A stretch of DNA of 64,000 bases from Bacillota bacterium (GCA_021781745.1 JAJXWH010000001.1:179302-243301); one strand, 5' to 3'. Numbered from the stretch's first letter, positions 34,900 to 45,854 are shown. Notes: generated by a model not told the origin, from the letters alone. Made by a program: numbers and translations.

Positions 34900-35313
34900 A
34901 TGAACAGAAAAGCAATTATTAATGAATTTATTAGATATATTTTTGTTGGATGTACTGCCTTCTTCATAGATATATTAACTTTATATTTTTTTAAAACACA
35001 AGTATTTTTTGGTTTAGGGTATATAGGCATTTATGTATCTACCGCATTAGGTTTTTTGGCAGGATTAATTTTTAACTATATCTGTTCATTAATTTTTGTT
35101 TTTAAAGATGCCAAAGAGCAAGGAAAAGGAAGAAATATATTTTCTTTCTTTTTATTTTCCCTAATAGGTATGATAGGGTTGATTTTAACTGAGATTGGAA
35201 TGTATACAGGAGTAAATTTTTTCAATATGAATTATTTATTTACAAAAGTTATAGTTGCAGTAATAGTGTTAATATGGAATTATGCTGCAAGAAAAATACT
35301 AATATTTTCATAG
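34900..35313 (+). CDS. GtrA family membrane protein
   Basis: 137 residues with four membrane segments. It has the family start ([22 protein letters not shown]), [18 protein letters not shown] in the middle, and a C-terminal [12 protein letters not shown]. GtrA proteins are thought to help flip polyprenyl-phosphate sugars for surface-glycan decoration. It is the first gene of the glycan cluster. A second GtrA is at 41248. Confidence 0.88.
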   Translation: MNRKAIINEFIRYIFVGCTAFFIDILTLYFFKTQVFFGLGYIGIYVSTALGFLAGLIFNYICSLIFVFKDAKEQGKGRNIFSFFLFSLIGMIGLILTEIGMYTGVNFFNMNYLFTKVIVAVIVLIWNYAARKILIFS

Positions 35314-35353
35314 TTTATATTTTATAGATCTAGGAATTGGGGGAAGAGACGTT

Positions 35354-36907
35354 TTGGAAAAGGTTATTATAATTGGTGCAGGGCCAGCAGGACTTACAAC
35401 CGCATATCAACTATTAAAGAATACTGAAATTAAGCCAATCATTATTGAAGAATCAGAATTTATTGGAGGAATTTCAAGAACGGCTGTTTACAACAATAAT
35501 CGTATGGATCTTGGAGGGCATAGATTTTTCACTAAAAATGAACAGGTAATGAATATATGGAAAGAATTAATGCCTATTCAAGGGTATCCTTCTAAAGATG
35601 ATATTATACTAAATAGGAAATTGGATTTGGAAGAAAGTGGACCGGATCCTGAAGTGGGGGAAAAAGTTTTATTAAAAAGAAGGAGAACTTCAAGAATATT
35701 TTATCTTAGAAATTTCTTTAATTATCCTATTACATTAAGTTTTGATACTTTTTATAATATGGGAATTATACGTACGATTAAAGCTGGCATTGGATACATT
35801 AAGGCTTGTTTAATAAAGAGAAAAGAAAATTCATTAGAGGATTTCTATATTAATAGATTTGGACAACCGCTATATGAAATGTTTTTCGAAGATTATACAG
35901 AAAAATTATGGGGTGTTCATCCATCTAAAATTGCACCAGATTGGGGTGCTCAAAGGGTTAAAGGATTATCACTATTTAAAGTTATTTTATCTATGCTGAC
36001 TAAACCTTTTAAAGGCTCAAAAGAATGTGAAACATCACTAATAGAAGAATTCTATTATCCTAAAAAGGGGCCAGGACAGCTTTGGGAAGCTATGGCTGAT
36101 GAGATAATTGAAATGGGTGGAGAAATTATTTTTAATTCAAAAGTTGATGCAATTGATATTAATGATAATAAAATAGTAAAGCTTAAGGCAAAAGATATTG
36201 ATGGGAATATATTGGAATATAATAATGTCAAAACTGTATTTTCTTCAATGCCTATTAAGGATTTAGTAAAATCTTTTAAAAATCTGTCAAATCAAGAAAT
36301 AAGAAATATTGCTGAAAATCTTCCATATAGAGATTTTATTACAGTAGGTTTACTTTTAAATAAATTACAATTAGAAAATAAAACAAAAATTAAAACTGTT
36401 TCAAATCTTGTTCCAGATTGTTGGATATATATCCAAGAAAGAGATGTTAAAATAGGAAGACTACAAATTTTTAATAATTGGTCACCATATTTAGTTAATG
36501 ATTTAGAAAATACTGCTTGGATAGGTCTTGAGTATTTTTGTAATGAAAATGATGAAATGTGGAATATGACTGAAGAAGATTTTATTAATTTTGCTATAGA
36601 TGAGCTATGTAAAATTAATATAATAAATAAAAGTGATGTAATAGATTCTACAATTATAAAAGTTAAAAAAGCTTATCCAGCGTATTTTGGTAGTTATAAA
36701 CATTTTAATTCTGTGAAGGATTATATAAATTCTATTGATAATCTATATTGTATTGGAAGAAATGGTCAACATAGATACAACAATATGGATCATTCAATGT
36801 TAACAGCAATAGAGGCGGTCGATTCGTATATAAATAATGGAATTAATAAGCACAAAATTTGGGATGTCAACGCTGAAGAAGAATATCATGAAATTAAAAC
36901 TAGTTAG
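35354..36907 (+). CDS. FAD/NAD(P)-binding oxidoreductase, amine-oxidase/UGM-like
   Basis: 517 residues from a TTG start after GGGGGAAGAG. The Rossmann start [18 protein letters not shown] and the following [13 protein letters not shown] block are typical of the protoporphyrinogen oxidase / UDP-galactopyranose mutase-like superfamily. Later motifs are [20 protein letters not shown] and [19 protein letters not shown]. Proteins of this kind sit in polysaccharide clusters and may change a lipid-linked or nucleotide sugar. True UDP-galactopyranose mutases are shorter (about 370), so I do not give that name. Confidence 0.8.
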   Translation: MEKVIIIGAGPAGLTTAYQLLKNTEIKPIIIEESEFIGGISRTAVYNNNRMDLGGHRFFTKNEQVMNIWKELMPIQGYPSKDDIILNRKLDLEESGPDPEVGEKVLLKRRRTSRIFYLRNFFNYPITLSFDTFYNMGIIRTIKAGIGYIKACLIKRKENSLEDFYINRFGQPLYEMFFEDYTEKLWGVHPSKIAPDWGAQRVKGLSLFKVILSMLTKPFKGSKECETSLIEEFYYPKKGPGQLWEAMADEIIEMGGEIIFNSKVDAIDINDNKIVKLKAKDIDGNILEYNNVKTVFSSMPIKDLVKSFKNLSNQEIRNIAENLPYRDFITVGLLLNKLQLENKTKIKTVSNLVPDCWIYIQERDVKIGRLQIFNNWSPYLVNDLENTAWIGLEYFCNENDEMWNMTEEDFINFAIDELCKINIINKSDVIDSTIIKVKKAYPAYFGSYKHFNSVKDYINSIDNLYCIGRNGQHRYNNMDHSMLTAIEAVDSYINNGINKHKIWDVNAEEEYHEIKTS

Positions 36908-36922
36908 CAAGGGGAGAAGAGG

Positions 36923-38551
36923 GTGAATAACAAAAGGATTAATAAATATATACCAGAAATTTTAGCTTTAATACTATATATGGTATGTATGATAATAATT
37001 ATGTATTTTCATGAACCATGGTTTGATGAAGCACAGGCATGGTTGATTGCAAGAGATGCTTCTTTAAAAGAAATATTATTTGTGCTGCCACATTATGAAG
37101 GACATCCTCCTATATGGCATTTAGTACTTCTACCTTTTGCTAAATTGGGTGCTCCTTTTGAATTTAGCATTAAGTTAGTATCTCTTACCTTTTGTTCTAT
37201 AGCTATGGGATTATTTATTTTTAAAGCACCTTTCAAAAGAATAATTAGATTAACTATACCATTTACTTATTTCTTTTTTTACCAATATGGAGTAATAAGC
37301 AGGCCTTATTGCATACTAATGCTTGGATTTATTCTTTGTTCAATGTTTTACAAAACTAAAGACATAAAACCTTTTAGATTTATGGCAGCCTTATTTATAC
37401 TTTGCAGCGCTAGTGCATATGGAATAATACTTTCTGCTGGAATTGTTATAGCATGGTTATTTGAAATATTTTATAAGGGCTTTTCAATAGATAGTATAAA
37501 GAAGTTTTTTTCTGATAAACGTTTTTTCTCCTTATTAATATTATTAATATTTAACTTAGTGTTAGTAATAAGTATTATGCCTAAACCTGATACTTATGCG
37601 ATGGCTAATGTAGTGAAAAATAATGATTACATAAATAGATTTATTTATATGTTTTTTGTGTTGCCTGGAGATGCTACTTATTTAGATATTTGCAATTATT
37701 TTACAACAAAACTTGAATTGAGTATTTATTCTGCTATCGGGATCGCTGGAAGCGGTATAATTAGTTTTCTATTGATTGCATTTGCAAAAAGAAATAATAA
37801 ATTATTAGTATTATTGATACCGTATAGTTTTATTGGAGTTTTTTCTACATTCGTATATTTTAGTCCGCATCATGTTGGTATTATTACAGAATTTTTTTTA
37901 TTTATAGTTTGGATTTGTTATGAAGGGAAAAAAGAGAAAAATATTGACTTTCAATTTTTAAATAGGTTAGTTAAGAAAGAATCAGATATTCGATTATTGA
38001 ATCGGATTCCAACAGTTTTATTTGGAATTATAATTTGCATATCAATTACTTGGACAATAATGTCATCTGTAAATGAAATATATGTTCCATATGGAGTAGG
38101 AAGAGATTTAGCAACGTTTATTAAAGAAAACAATTTAGATAAATATAATATTATGGCTCAATGGAAACAGTATACTAATAATGAAACTAAAATGACAGTA
38201 GTTGATACAAATTTAATTGGTGGTACAGATTCGTTACCATATTTCGATAAGAATATATATTATAATTTAAATAATAATATACCTAATAAATGTTTCGTAA
38301 CTCACATGGTGGCAAATAATGATGAAAACATTAAAGAGTGGAAAAAAATCGGTTTTCCTGATGTTATAATAGGATCACCTGATTTACGAATTGTATTTGG
38401 AAATTCACTTAGTTATAAAGATTATGTATGCGTACATGATGCAAAGGGAAACTATGTCTGGAAATGGGAAGTAACTGATTATGACTATTTGGTTTATATT
38501 AGAAAAGATATTATTGATCAATTTCCGAATTTGAAGGAAATACAACCCTAA
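36923..38551 (+). CDS. GT-C type membrane glycosyltransferase-like protein
   Basis: 542 residues from a GTG after AAGGGGAGAAGAGG. About ten membrane segments are followed by a soluble C-terminal part (about 390-542). The first extracytoplasmic loop has HEPWFDEAQAWLIARD, the acidic D-E motif found in the GT-C fold (GT39/ArnT-like enzymes) for binding a polyprenyl-phosphate sugar. The substrate is unknown. It is co-oriented, 15 bases after the oxidoreductase gene. Confidence 0.78.
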   Translation: MNNKRINKYIPEILALILYMVCMIIIMYFHEPWFDEAQAWLIARDASLKEILFVLPHYEGHPPIWHLVLLPFAKLGAPFEFSIKLVSLTFCSIAMGLFIFKAPFKRIIRLTIPFTYFFFYQYGVISRPYCILMLGFILCSMFYKTKDIKPFRFMAALFILCSASAYGIILSAGIVIAWLFEIFYKGFSIDSIKKFFSDKRFFSLLILLIFNLVLVISIMPKPDTYAMANVVKNNDYINRFIYMFFVLPGDATYLDICNYFTTKLELSIYSAIGIAGSGIISFLLIAFAKRNNKLLVLLIPYSFIGVFSTFVYFSPHHVGIITEFFLFIVWICYEGKKEKNIDFQFLNRLVKKESDIRLLNRIPTVLFGIIICISITWTIMSSVNEIYVPYGVGRDLATFIKENNLDKYNIMAQWKQYTNNETKMTVVDTNLIGGTDSLPYFDKNIYYNLNNNIPNKCFVTHMVANNDENIKEWKKIGFPDVIIGSPDLRIVFGNSLSYKDYVCVHDAKGNYVWKWEVTDYDYLVYIRKDIIDQFPNLKEIQP

Positions 38552-38604
38552 TGTCTTAGGATAAACATTTATTGCGTAAAAAATTGAAAAAGGGGAAATA
38601 AACA

Positions 38605-41226
38605 TTGATTACATTAAGTAAGAACGGGATTTTTAAGAAAAATTTTTGGGGTTCAGATGCTTTTATAATCATGCTAATAATAGTTTTTTCGCTGGCTATT
38701 TTAAGTCTTATTACATTTGCAAACCCAAATGTTTTTTTGGTGGATGATAATATACTTCAATGGGAGCCAATTATTAATAAAAGTTTTGAAAATCTTTTCT
38801 CAGAAGGATATATTCCTTATATAGACTTTTATCAATATAAAATGTTTAACATTTTAGATCCAGGATATTATTCATTAAATAATCCGATTATGCTGATTTC
38901 ATATGTTTTGGGACGATTTGTTTTTTCTTCACACATAGGGTCAATCAGTATATATATTTATATTATGTTTATGCTGGGTAATGCAGTTATGTATGTACTA
39001 TTGAGACGACTCAATATTTCAAAAATAAATACATGTATTGCAGTACTAGCATATAGTTCAGTTTCGCATTTCATCCTTTATGGATTTTACTATTTTACTT
39101 TTAACAATTATTTTTTTATACCTTTTATGATTTTGGTTACTTTAAGCTTCGATAAAAATAAATTTAGTTATTTTGCTACTGGTATCTGTCTTGCATTCAG
39201 TCTGCTTTTAGGACATATTCAATATACATTTTACTATTATATGGTATATGCAATTATTATGATCTTTATGGCTTTTTCATATAATAGGCGTTATATTATA
39301 ATTATGTTGACTAATGTAATTGTTGGAATTATTCTTTCAGCACCACAGCTTCTAGCCCTAGTATTAATATCGGGCAATCGTTCAGATGTAATACAAACAA
39401 CAAGTGATTTTTTAAAAATTCCAATACTTTGGGAGAATATGATTATATTTTTTGCAATGCCATTGTATGTAATTGGAGATAGTTATCAAATGATTGCGTC
39501 AGGTGGAGCTTTTCGTGACCAGTTAGATTATTTATCAGTTGGCTTTGGTTATTTTGGTGCTTTATTACCTCTTTGTGGTATATTTATTTCAGGATATTTT
39601 AACAAAATACAATGTTTTATTTATGAGAGTTTAAGGATAGGTATACCAAAATTAACTAGAAAAATTATAAAGAAAAATATTTTTTTTGAACTTTTCTGCT
39701 ATATAAGTATATGCTTTTTGATAATTTTGATTGTGAGCACATCTAATATTGGAGATATGAACAAATTGGCTTGTTCTACAGCTACTTTAATTATTACATT
39801 TGCTTTTGTTTTTATGAGGATTTTAAAAAGAAATGAAATCGAGAAATGGCAAAAAGTGATTATTAGTTTATTAATGATATATTTTCCGTTTGTTACTGCT
39901 GTAATTGCAATATGCTATTTTATAAAAGAGAAAATATGCATGGGCAATGCTTTTCCTCTATTTGACAGTCATAATGAAGATAAAAAAGCAGAAGTTTTTA
40001 ATTATCATATTACAATAGCATGTACAGTTGCTTCAATTTTTTTCGTTCTTTTTTCTATAGGTAATTCTGGCATCGTTGCAATTGCTTTATCAAAAATTCC
40101 TATAATAAACTCCTTTAGATTTCTTTACAAATGCGTGTTTATTTTTATTCCTCTAATGGTAATATCAGCGGCTTTTGCGCTAAATAATATTAAGAAAAAG
40201 CGGAGAAGTATTGTTATTTCTGTAGTTGTGCTTTCAATTATTGGAATTTCAAACTCATGCTATTTGGTTAATAGTGGACTTCATACATATTTTAATAATG
40301 AAAGATATCCTTATAATAGTGAGGTGGATTATGTTAAAAATGTATCTTCGAGGATTGACAAGATTGGTGCAGATAGAAACAACTATAGATTTTTAGCAAT
40401 AACTGAAGGGAATAAATCATTTGCAGAAGACTCATACATAGAAAGTTCTTCAGTGGATTTCTGTGATAAAATGACGAAAAATATGAGTACTATGGTTGGG
40501 GTATTTACTTTAGCAGGATATGATAATGCTTTTACTAAGATGAGTTACAATCAAAGTAACTTGATATTAAGAGATATTAACCTTAATAATATGTACACGA
40601 ATGCAGTAAATGGTTACGAAACATTTAGCAAATTGGCCGAACTTGCTGACAATGATCCTAGGATTAGGGAATTTTATTATCAGTTAAAGGATAATGCAGT
40701 AAAGTATTATTTATTTGATAAGGATGCAACAAATAGTTTAAATGCATTTAAGCGTTTATGTAATAAGATTCCAGAGGTGAGTATTATTCGCGAAGTTGAT
40801 TTTGTGAATAATACAATTCTTATAGAAATCGATGGAGTTGATTCACTGTGTAAAACAAACAATGGTAAAAGTATTCCTTTGAACAGCAAGATGGCTGAAC
40901 TGAATTTTAATCTTAATAATGAACAAGCTAAATATGTTACTCTTTCATTCACCTACAGCAAAAATTACAGAGCAGTATTTACCTCTTTGGACGGTACTGA
41001 GAAAAAACTTAATGTAATATGTGATGAGTCTGGTTATACAAAAGTAATTACTCAAAATGTTGGACAAGGAATGGTGAAGTTATACTATGATAATCTGTTA
41101 GATAATATGGTGATGATTTTTTCAGTTGTAATCTGTATTTTATTGATAGGTATTATTACTGTCATGTTTATTCGCGCAAACAGAGAGAGAAAGCGCATGA
41201 AGATCACTGAAGTTAAATTTCAATAA
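38605..41226 (+). CDS. YfhO-like large membrane protein
   Basis: 873 residues from a TTG start, 8 bases after AGGGGA. The opening membrane segment is followed by VDDNILQWEPIINKSFENLF, with a Q-W-E/P region like that of YfhO proteins. About twelve membrane segments follow, then a soluble domain (about 560-830) and a final membrane helix. YfhO of Bacillus and Listeria glycosylates lipoteichoic acid; the same role here is inference. It probably works with the GtrA and GT2 proteins of the cluster. Confidence 0.7.
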   Translation: MITLSKNGIFKKNFWGSDAFIIMLIIVFSLAILSLITFANPNVFLVDDNILQWEPIINKSFENLFSEGYIPYIDFYQYKMFNILDPGYYSLNNPIMLISYVLGRFVFSSHIGSISIYIYIMFMLGNAVMYVLLRRLNISKINTCIAVLAYSSVSHFILYGFYYFTFNNYFFIPFMILVTLSFDKNKFSYFATGICLAFSLLLGHIQYTFYYYMVYAIIMIFMAFSYNRRYIIIMLTNVIVGIILSAPQLLALVLISGNRSDVIQTTSDFLKIPILWENMIIFFAMPLYVIGDSYQMIASGGAFRDQLDYLSVGFGYFGALLPLCGIFISGYFNKIQCFIYESLRIGIPKLTRKIIKKNIFFELFCYISICFLIILIVSTSNIGDMNKLACSTATLIITFAFVFMRILKRNEIEKWQKVIISLLMIYFPFVTAVIAICYFIKEKICMGNAFPLFDSHNEDKKAEVFNYHITIACTVASIFFVLFSIGNSGIVAIALSKIPIINSFRFLYKCVFIFIPLMVISAAFALNNIKKKRRSIVISVVVLSIIGISNSCYLVNSGLHTYFNNERYPYNSEVDYVKNVSSRIDKIGADRNNYRFLAITEGNKSFAEDSYIESSSVDFCDKMTKNMSTMVGVFTLAGYDNAFTKMSYNQSNLILRDINLNNMYTNAVNGYETFSKLAELADNDPRIREFYYQLKDNAVKYYLFDKDATNSLNAFKRLCNKIPEVSIIREVDFVNNTILIEIDGVDSLCKTNNGKSIPLNSKMAELNFNLNNEQAKYVTLSFTYSKNYRAVFTSLDGTEKKLNVICDESGYTKVITQNVGQGMVKLYYDNLLDNMVMIFSVVICILLIGIITVMFIRANRERKRMKITEVKFQ

Positions 41227-41247
41227 ATAAGAAGAGGAATTAGGTTG

Positions 41248-41682
41248 ATGATGAATATAAGGAAGTTACTTATACAGATAGGTAAGTTTTTGTTGGTTTC
41301 TGGTACTGGGTGGTTAATGGATTTTTTTATTTATTTGTTGTTAACAATAAAATTAAATTTTGCTGTGGGATACTCTAATTTCATTAGCGGAATACCTGCA
41401 TTAACTTTTGTATTTTTAGTTTCTACAAGAAAAATTTTTGAATATAACAATAGAGGATTTAGTTTGAAAAAAAAATATAGTATATATTTTTTTTATCAGA
41501 TGATTCTTATCTTAATAATGTCATTATTAGGTCAATTCTTATATTCAATTATAAGTATTAGTAGTTTTTATAATATTGTTATTGTAAAGCAATACTTAAA
41601 AATTATGATAAAATTGATAATAACCCCTATAACAATGGTACTAAATTTTTGTGTAATGAAAATTTTATCTGAAAAATATTAA
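41248..41682 (+). CDS. GtrA family membrane protein (second copy)
   Basis: About 144 residues; start ATG at 41248 (or 41251) after GAGGAAT. Four membrane segments begin with GKFLLVSGTGWLMDFFIYLLL, the GtrA start. It is not closely similar to the copy at 34900. It is placed directly before a GT2 glycosyltransferase, the classic GtrA-GtrB pairing for making and flipping a polyprenyl-phosphate sugar. Confidence 0.85.
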   Translation: MMNIRKLLIQIGKFLLVSGTGWLMDFFIYLLLTIKLNFAVGYSNFISGIPALTFVFLVSTRKIFEYNNRGFSLKKKYSIYFFYQMILILIMSLLGQFLYSIISISSFYNIVIVKQYLKIMIKLIITPITMVLNFCVMKILSEKY

Positions 41683-41711
41683 AATGTGTTTTTTTAAAGG
41701 AAGGATAAAAA

Positions 41712-42506
41712 ATGAAAGAAAAAATATTATTATTTATTCCTGCATATAATTGTGAAAATCAAATTTCTCGTGTTTTGAATCAAATTGATTATGAAGTGCT
41801 ACAATATGTACACGAGATTATAATAGTTAATAATTTAAGTACAGATAATACAGAACAAAAAGTAATAGAATTTATTAAACAACATTTAGAAATACCGTTA
41901 AAACTTTTGAGAAATAATGAAAATTATGGATTAGGCGGTTCGCATAAAATAGCGTTCAATTATGCTATAGATAATAATTTTGATTATATAATTGTGTTAC
42001 ATGGAGATGATCAAGGAAATGTTCATGATTTACTTCCAGTTTTAAAAAATAAAGTGTATAAGAAATATGATTGTTGTTTAGGTGCTAGATTTATGAAGGG
42101 TTCTAAATTAAAAGGATATTCTAAAATTAGAATTGTAGGTAATATAGTATACAATTGTTTGTTTTCGCTAGTTGTGAAAAAAAGGATATATGATTTAGGC
42201 TCTGGTTTAAATATGTATAATGTTACTATGTTGAAAAATAGATTTTATGTTAAATTTTCAGATAAATTAACATTTAATTGTTACATGGTTTTAGCTTCAG
42301 ATTATTATAAACATAAAGTTGTATTCTTCCCTATTTCATGGAGGGAAGATGACCAAGTGTCTAATGTAAAGATGTTTAGTCAAGCAATTAATACTTTGGA
42401 AATTCTATTTAAGTATTTTATTAAAAGAGGAAATTTTATAAAATCTGAATTAAGAAGGGAATCTAATATAGAATATAAAGCAGATGTGATTATTTTTCGG
42501 ATATAG
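41712..42506 (+). CDS. Family 2 glycosyltransferase
   Basis: 264 residues. It shows the GT-A start LLFIPAYNCENQISRVLNQI, the NNLSTDNTEQ segment, the nucleotide-sugar metal motif region VLHGDDQGN, and the C-terminal ISWREDDQVSNV. No membrane segments, unlike GtrB/DPM proteins with two C-terminal helices. It likely loads a sugar onto a polyprenyl carrier for the neighbouring GtrA, GT-C or YfhO proteins. It follows the GtrA gene by 29 bases and ends 11 bases before the next start. Confidence 0.87.
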   Translation: MKEKILLFIPAYNCENQISRVLNQIDYEVLQYVHEIIIVNNLSTDNTEQKVIEFIKQHLEIPLKLLRNNENYGLGGSHKIAFNYAIDNNFDYIIVLHGDDQGNVHDLLPVLKNKVYKKYDCCLGARFMKGSKLKGYSKIRIVGNIVYNCLFSLVVKKRIYDLGSGLNMYNVTMLKNRFYVKFSDKLTFNCYMVLASDYYKHKVVFFPISWREDDQVSNVKMFSQAINTLEILFKYFIKRGNFIKSELRRESNIEYKADVIIFRI

Positions 42507-42517
42507 GAGTGTTAGAA

Positions 42518-43261
42518 GTGAATAAAGATATAAACTTAATTATGCCAATGGCAGGTAAAGGATCACGCTTTATCAAGAACGGTTTTGAATTTCCAAAACC
42601 ACTGATAGAAATTAATGAAAAACCATTTTTTTATTGGTCTACTCAATCTATAAGAAAATTCATTGATTTAAGAAGTTTGATTTTTGTTGTTTTGAAGGAG
42701 CATATTGAAAAATTCAAAATTCATGAAGAAATAAAAAAATATTTTCCAGAAGCACAAATTGAAATTATACCTGAAGTTTTAAATGGAGCAGTACTTACAT
42801 GCATTGAAGGAGTTAAACAGGTTGATAATGAATATCCAATAATCTTTAATGATTGTGATCATATGTTTTATAGTTCATCTTTTCATAATTATTGTAATGA
42901 GGGTAAATTATCTAATGTAGATGGAACGTTATTAACATTTAACTCTAATGAATCTAAATTTAGTTATTTGGAATGTAATAATGTGGGGCATGTAATTAGA
43001 ACTGTTGAAAAAGTAGTAATCAGTAATGATGCTATTTGTGGAACTTATTGCTTTAAAAATAAAAATGTATTTATGGGTTCAGCACAAGAATATTTAAAGG
43101 TATGTAATTATAATGAATACTTCGTAAGTGGGATTTATAATGTTATGGCTGACAATGGAAAAATAATTAATAAGTTTTCTGCGGACAAGCATTTATCATT
43201 TGGAACACCAGAAGAATATAATATTGCATTAGATTCAAAGGATTTTGAGGTGCTTTTATAA
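42518..43261 (+). CDS. Sugar nucleotidyltransferase-like protein
   Basis: About 247 residues from the GTG at 42518, 8 bases after AGGAG; a TTG at 42509 overlaps that site. The start NLIMPMAGKGSRFIKNGFEFPKPLIEI carries the G-x-G-x-R...PKP signature of NTP-sugar pyrophosphorylases. NDCDHMF is the metal site and GIYNVMADNGK is near the end. It probably activates a sugar (or sugar-like group) for this cluster. Its last base overlaps the next gene's ATG (TAATG), showing coupled translation. Confidence 0.85.
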   Translation: MNKDINLIMPMAGKGSRFIKNGFEFPKPLIEINEKPFFYWSTQSIRKFIDLRSLIFVVLKEHIEKFKIHEEIKKYFPEAQIEIIPEVLNGAVLTCIEGVKQVDNEYPIIFNDCDHMFYSSSFHNYCNEGKLSNVDGTLLTFNSNESKFSYLECNNVGHVIRTVEKVVISNDAICGTYCFKNKNVFMGSAQEYLKVCNYNEYFVSGIYNVMADNGKIINKFSADKHLSFGTPEEYNIALDSKDFEVLL

Positions 43262-45201
43262 TGAGGTATTTTATTTTAATTCTGGCAATTTTAATGTTGC
43301 TATTAGGGCATTATTTTAAAATGTTAAGATGGAGACAATTTGTTCAGATATATGAAAAACCAAAAAATAATGTCTTATTAAAGTCGTTAATAATTGGATA
43401 TATGGTGAATTTTTGCTTGCCATTTCGTGTTGGAGATTTAATTAGAGGTATTTATTCAGGAAGAAAAATGAAAAATGGAATTTGTTTTTCGATAGCTACA
43501 GTAATTGTTGATAAATATTTAGATGTAATTGTGGTGGGATTTTTATTTTTGCTATTTTATCTATGTAGTTTTCAGAAAATCACTTTACTATATTCTTTAT
43601 TATTTTATTTTGGATTTTCTATAATTGCACTGTTCTTTTCTATATTATCTATAAGGTATAATAAGTACTTGAAAATTCTAACTAAGAAAATAAGCTCAAT
43701 ATTTAATGATGAAATAGAGTTAAATTTATTATATTTTTCATGGTCGATTATTTCTGTATTTAAGGATATGTATGAAAAGGTTAATAGAAAGAAGTTAATT
43801 TCTAATACGGTCTTAATGTGGTTCTTGTATATTATTTCATATTATTTATTTGCTTTATTTTTATCAACTTTTCAAAGTGAGGTAAAATTAATAGATATTT
43901 TTAATTTATTGTTTAATAGTAATAATATTTTTATGTCTACAATAACTGTATCTCACACATCAAGCAATTTGATATTGCAATTTCCTTTGATTATGAGTAT
44001 ATATATTTTAACTCCATTGATTATTTTATATATTGTTTCTATATTTAAAGCTAAAGTTAATAATACCCTAACAGATAATTCAGATAATGAGTTTGAAGTG
44101 AAATATTTAAAAATGTTGCCACATATTAATGCAAATGAGAAGTTAGCATTTTTAAAAGCTTATTTTTCAGGATTAGAGAGGGAGTATTTCAAACAATATT
44201 TAAGAATAAATAGAGATATATCTATAATGAATGATTACTCAGCAGGTTCAAATGCGACTACAATGCTATGTGCAAATGGTAAAGAAAGTTTTTTTAGAAA
44301 ATATGCATTTGGAGAAGATGGAGACAAATTATATGAGCAGATTAAATGGCTGCATGAACATGAACATGTCTTAACACTTCCTAAAATTATTTCAGAAGAT
44401 AAAGGAAAAGGATATTGTTATTATGATATGACATATGATAATTCATACGTTGGATTTTTTAACTATATTCATTCAATGCCTATAGAGGATAGCTGGAAAA
44501 TTATAGAACAAGCTTTAAGTGATCTAGAGGAGAAGTTGTATTATATTAATATTAGAAAAGCGGATAAAGATACAATAAAAAAATATATAGATACAAAGGT
44601 AATACAAAATATTAAAAAAATTAAAAAAGCAAAGTCATTAAGAAATTTAATGGAATATGATGAATTGATTATAAATGGTATAAGATATAAAAATTTAAAT
44701 TACTTTTCAAAGTATTTTACCTTTAAATTTTTATATGATGTTTTTAAAGAAGATATATATTCAGATATTCACGGGGATTTAACAATAGAAAATTTAATTT
44801 GCAGAAGAAAAAGTGAGTATAAATCAGAGTATTATATAATTGATCCAAATACCGGAAATGTGCATAATTCCAGCAATTTAGACTATTCGAAATTATTACA
44901 ATCTTTACATGGTGGATATGAATTTTTGATGAATACTAGAAAGGTAGATGTTAGTAAAAGTAACATAAACTACTTATATATAAAGTCTTCTGCATATAAT
45001 GAATTATTTGAAAGATATAAAAAATTTTTGGAGGAAAAATTTACGTATAATAAGGTTAAAAGTATATTTTTTCATGAAATAGTACATTGGTTAAGACTTA
45101 TGCCATATAAGATTGAGAAAGAGGGCAAAAGAGCAGTATTGTTTTATGCTGGTTTAGTCATAGTTGTGAATGAAGTTGTAAAAATGTATGAGGGGAATTA
45201 A
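43261..45201 (+). CDS. Fusion: LPG-synthase-like membrane domain plus APH-like kinase domain
   Basis: 646 residues. Residues 1-270 form a multi-spanning domain of the lysylphosphatidylglycerol-synthase-TM / UPF0104 flippase type (LGHYFKMLRWRQFVQIYEKP; NFCLPFRVGDLIRGIYSGRK; VDKYLDVIVV). Residues 280-640 are cytoplasmic and carry the aminoglycoside-phosphotransferase/choline-kinase catalytic loop IHGDLTIENLI (H504, D506, N511) and the metal Asp in IIDPNTGN (D528). A membrane carrier joined to a small-molecule kinase is unusual. The gene overlaps the nucleotidyltransferase gene before it and is followed by a HAD phosphatase after 5 bases, suggesting a phosphorylation, nucleotide-activation, dephosphorylation series. 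Confidence 0.78.
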   Translation: MRYFILILAILMLLLGHYFKMLRWRQFVQIYEKPKNNVLLKSLIIGYMVNFCLPFRVGDLIRGIYSGRKMKNGICFSIATVIVDKYLDVIVVGFLFLLFYLCSFQKITLLYSLLFYFGFSIIALFFSILSIRYNKYLKILTKKISSIFNDEIELNLLYFSWSIISVFKDMYEKVNRKKLISNTVLMWFLYIISYYLFALFLSTFQSEVKLIDIFNLLFNSNNIFMSTITVSHTSSNLILQFPLIMSIYILTPLIILYIVSIFKAKVNNTLTDNSDNEFEVKYLKMLPHINANEKLAFLKAYFSGLEREYFKQYLRINRDISIMNDYSAGSNATTMLCANGKESFFRKYAFGEDGDKLYEQIKWLHEHEHVLTLPKIISEDKGKGYCYYDMTYDNSYVGFFNYIHSMPIEDSWKIIEQALSDLEEKLYYINIRKADKDTIKKYIDTKVIQNIKKIKKAKSLRNLMEYDELIINGIRYKNLNYFSKYFTFKFLYDVFKEDIYSDIHGDLTIENLICRRKSEYKSEYYIIDPNTGNVHNSSNLDYSKLLQSLHGGYEFLMNTRKVDVSKSNINYLYIKSSAYNELFERYKKFLEEKFTYNKVKSIFFHEIVHWLRLMPYKIEKEGKRAVLFYAGLVIVVNEVVKMYEGN

Positions 45202-45206
45202 TTAGT

Positions 45207-45764
45207 ATGAGAAGAAAATTAGCTATTTTTGATTTAGATGGAACATTATTTGATACAAAAGATGTGAACTATTTATCGTATAAACTCGTATTGGAGAAAT
45301 ATGGATATGAATTAGAGTATGAATATTTTTGTAAAGAATGTAATGGAATGAGTTATAAAAAGTTCCTGCCTGAAATAATTAAAGACGATAAAGTTTCAAT
45401 AGATATTGTGCATAGATTAAAAAAAGAGACATATTCATCTAATTTGAAACAAGCTATAATTAATAAACACTTGTTTAATATGATTGAATTAATTAAGGAA
45501 GAATATTTTTTAGCTATTGTTACTACAGCTTCTAAAAAGAATTGTACAGAAATATTAACACACTTTAATAAGCAGAATGTATTTGATTTAATTATAGCTT
45601 ATGAAGATATACAAAATGTAAAGCCTAACCCAGAAGGTTTCATAAAAGCAATGAAGTTTTTCAATATTAACCCTAATGATACCATTATTTTTGAGGATTC
45701 TTTAGTTGGAATAGAGGCAGCTGAAAGAAGTGGAGCTAGTGTTTTTGTTGTAAATAGATTTTAG
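45207..45764 (+). CDS. HAD family phosphatase
   Basis: 185 residues. Motif I is IFDLDGTLFDTKD, motif II lies in VTTASKKN, the lysine is in VKPNPEGF and motif IV is IFEDSLVGIEAA, all intact. The small cap domain makes it phosphoglycolate-phosphatase-like (subfamily IA). It follows the kinase-like fusion gene by 5 bases and is likely to act on a sugar phosphate of the same pathway. Confidence 0.88.
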   Translation: MRRKLAIFDLDGTLFDTKDVNYLSYKLVLEKYGYELEYEYFCKECNGMSYKKFLPEIIKDDKVSIDIVHRLKKETYSSNLKQAIINKHLFNMIELIKEEYFLAIVTTASKKNCTEILTHFNKQNVFDLIIAYEDIQNVKPNPEGFIKAMKFFNINPNDTIIFEDSLVGIEAAERSGASVFVVNRF

Positions 45765-45854
45765 AAGCGTAGTTTACTATGTTCTTCATAAAATAATATA
45801 TAGTATAATGCTGGTATTTATGTAAAATTTGGATAATTGGAGGTCGATTATTAT

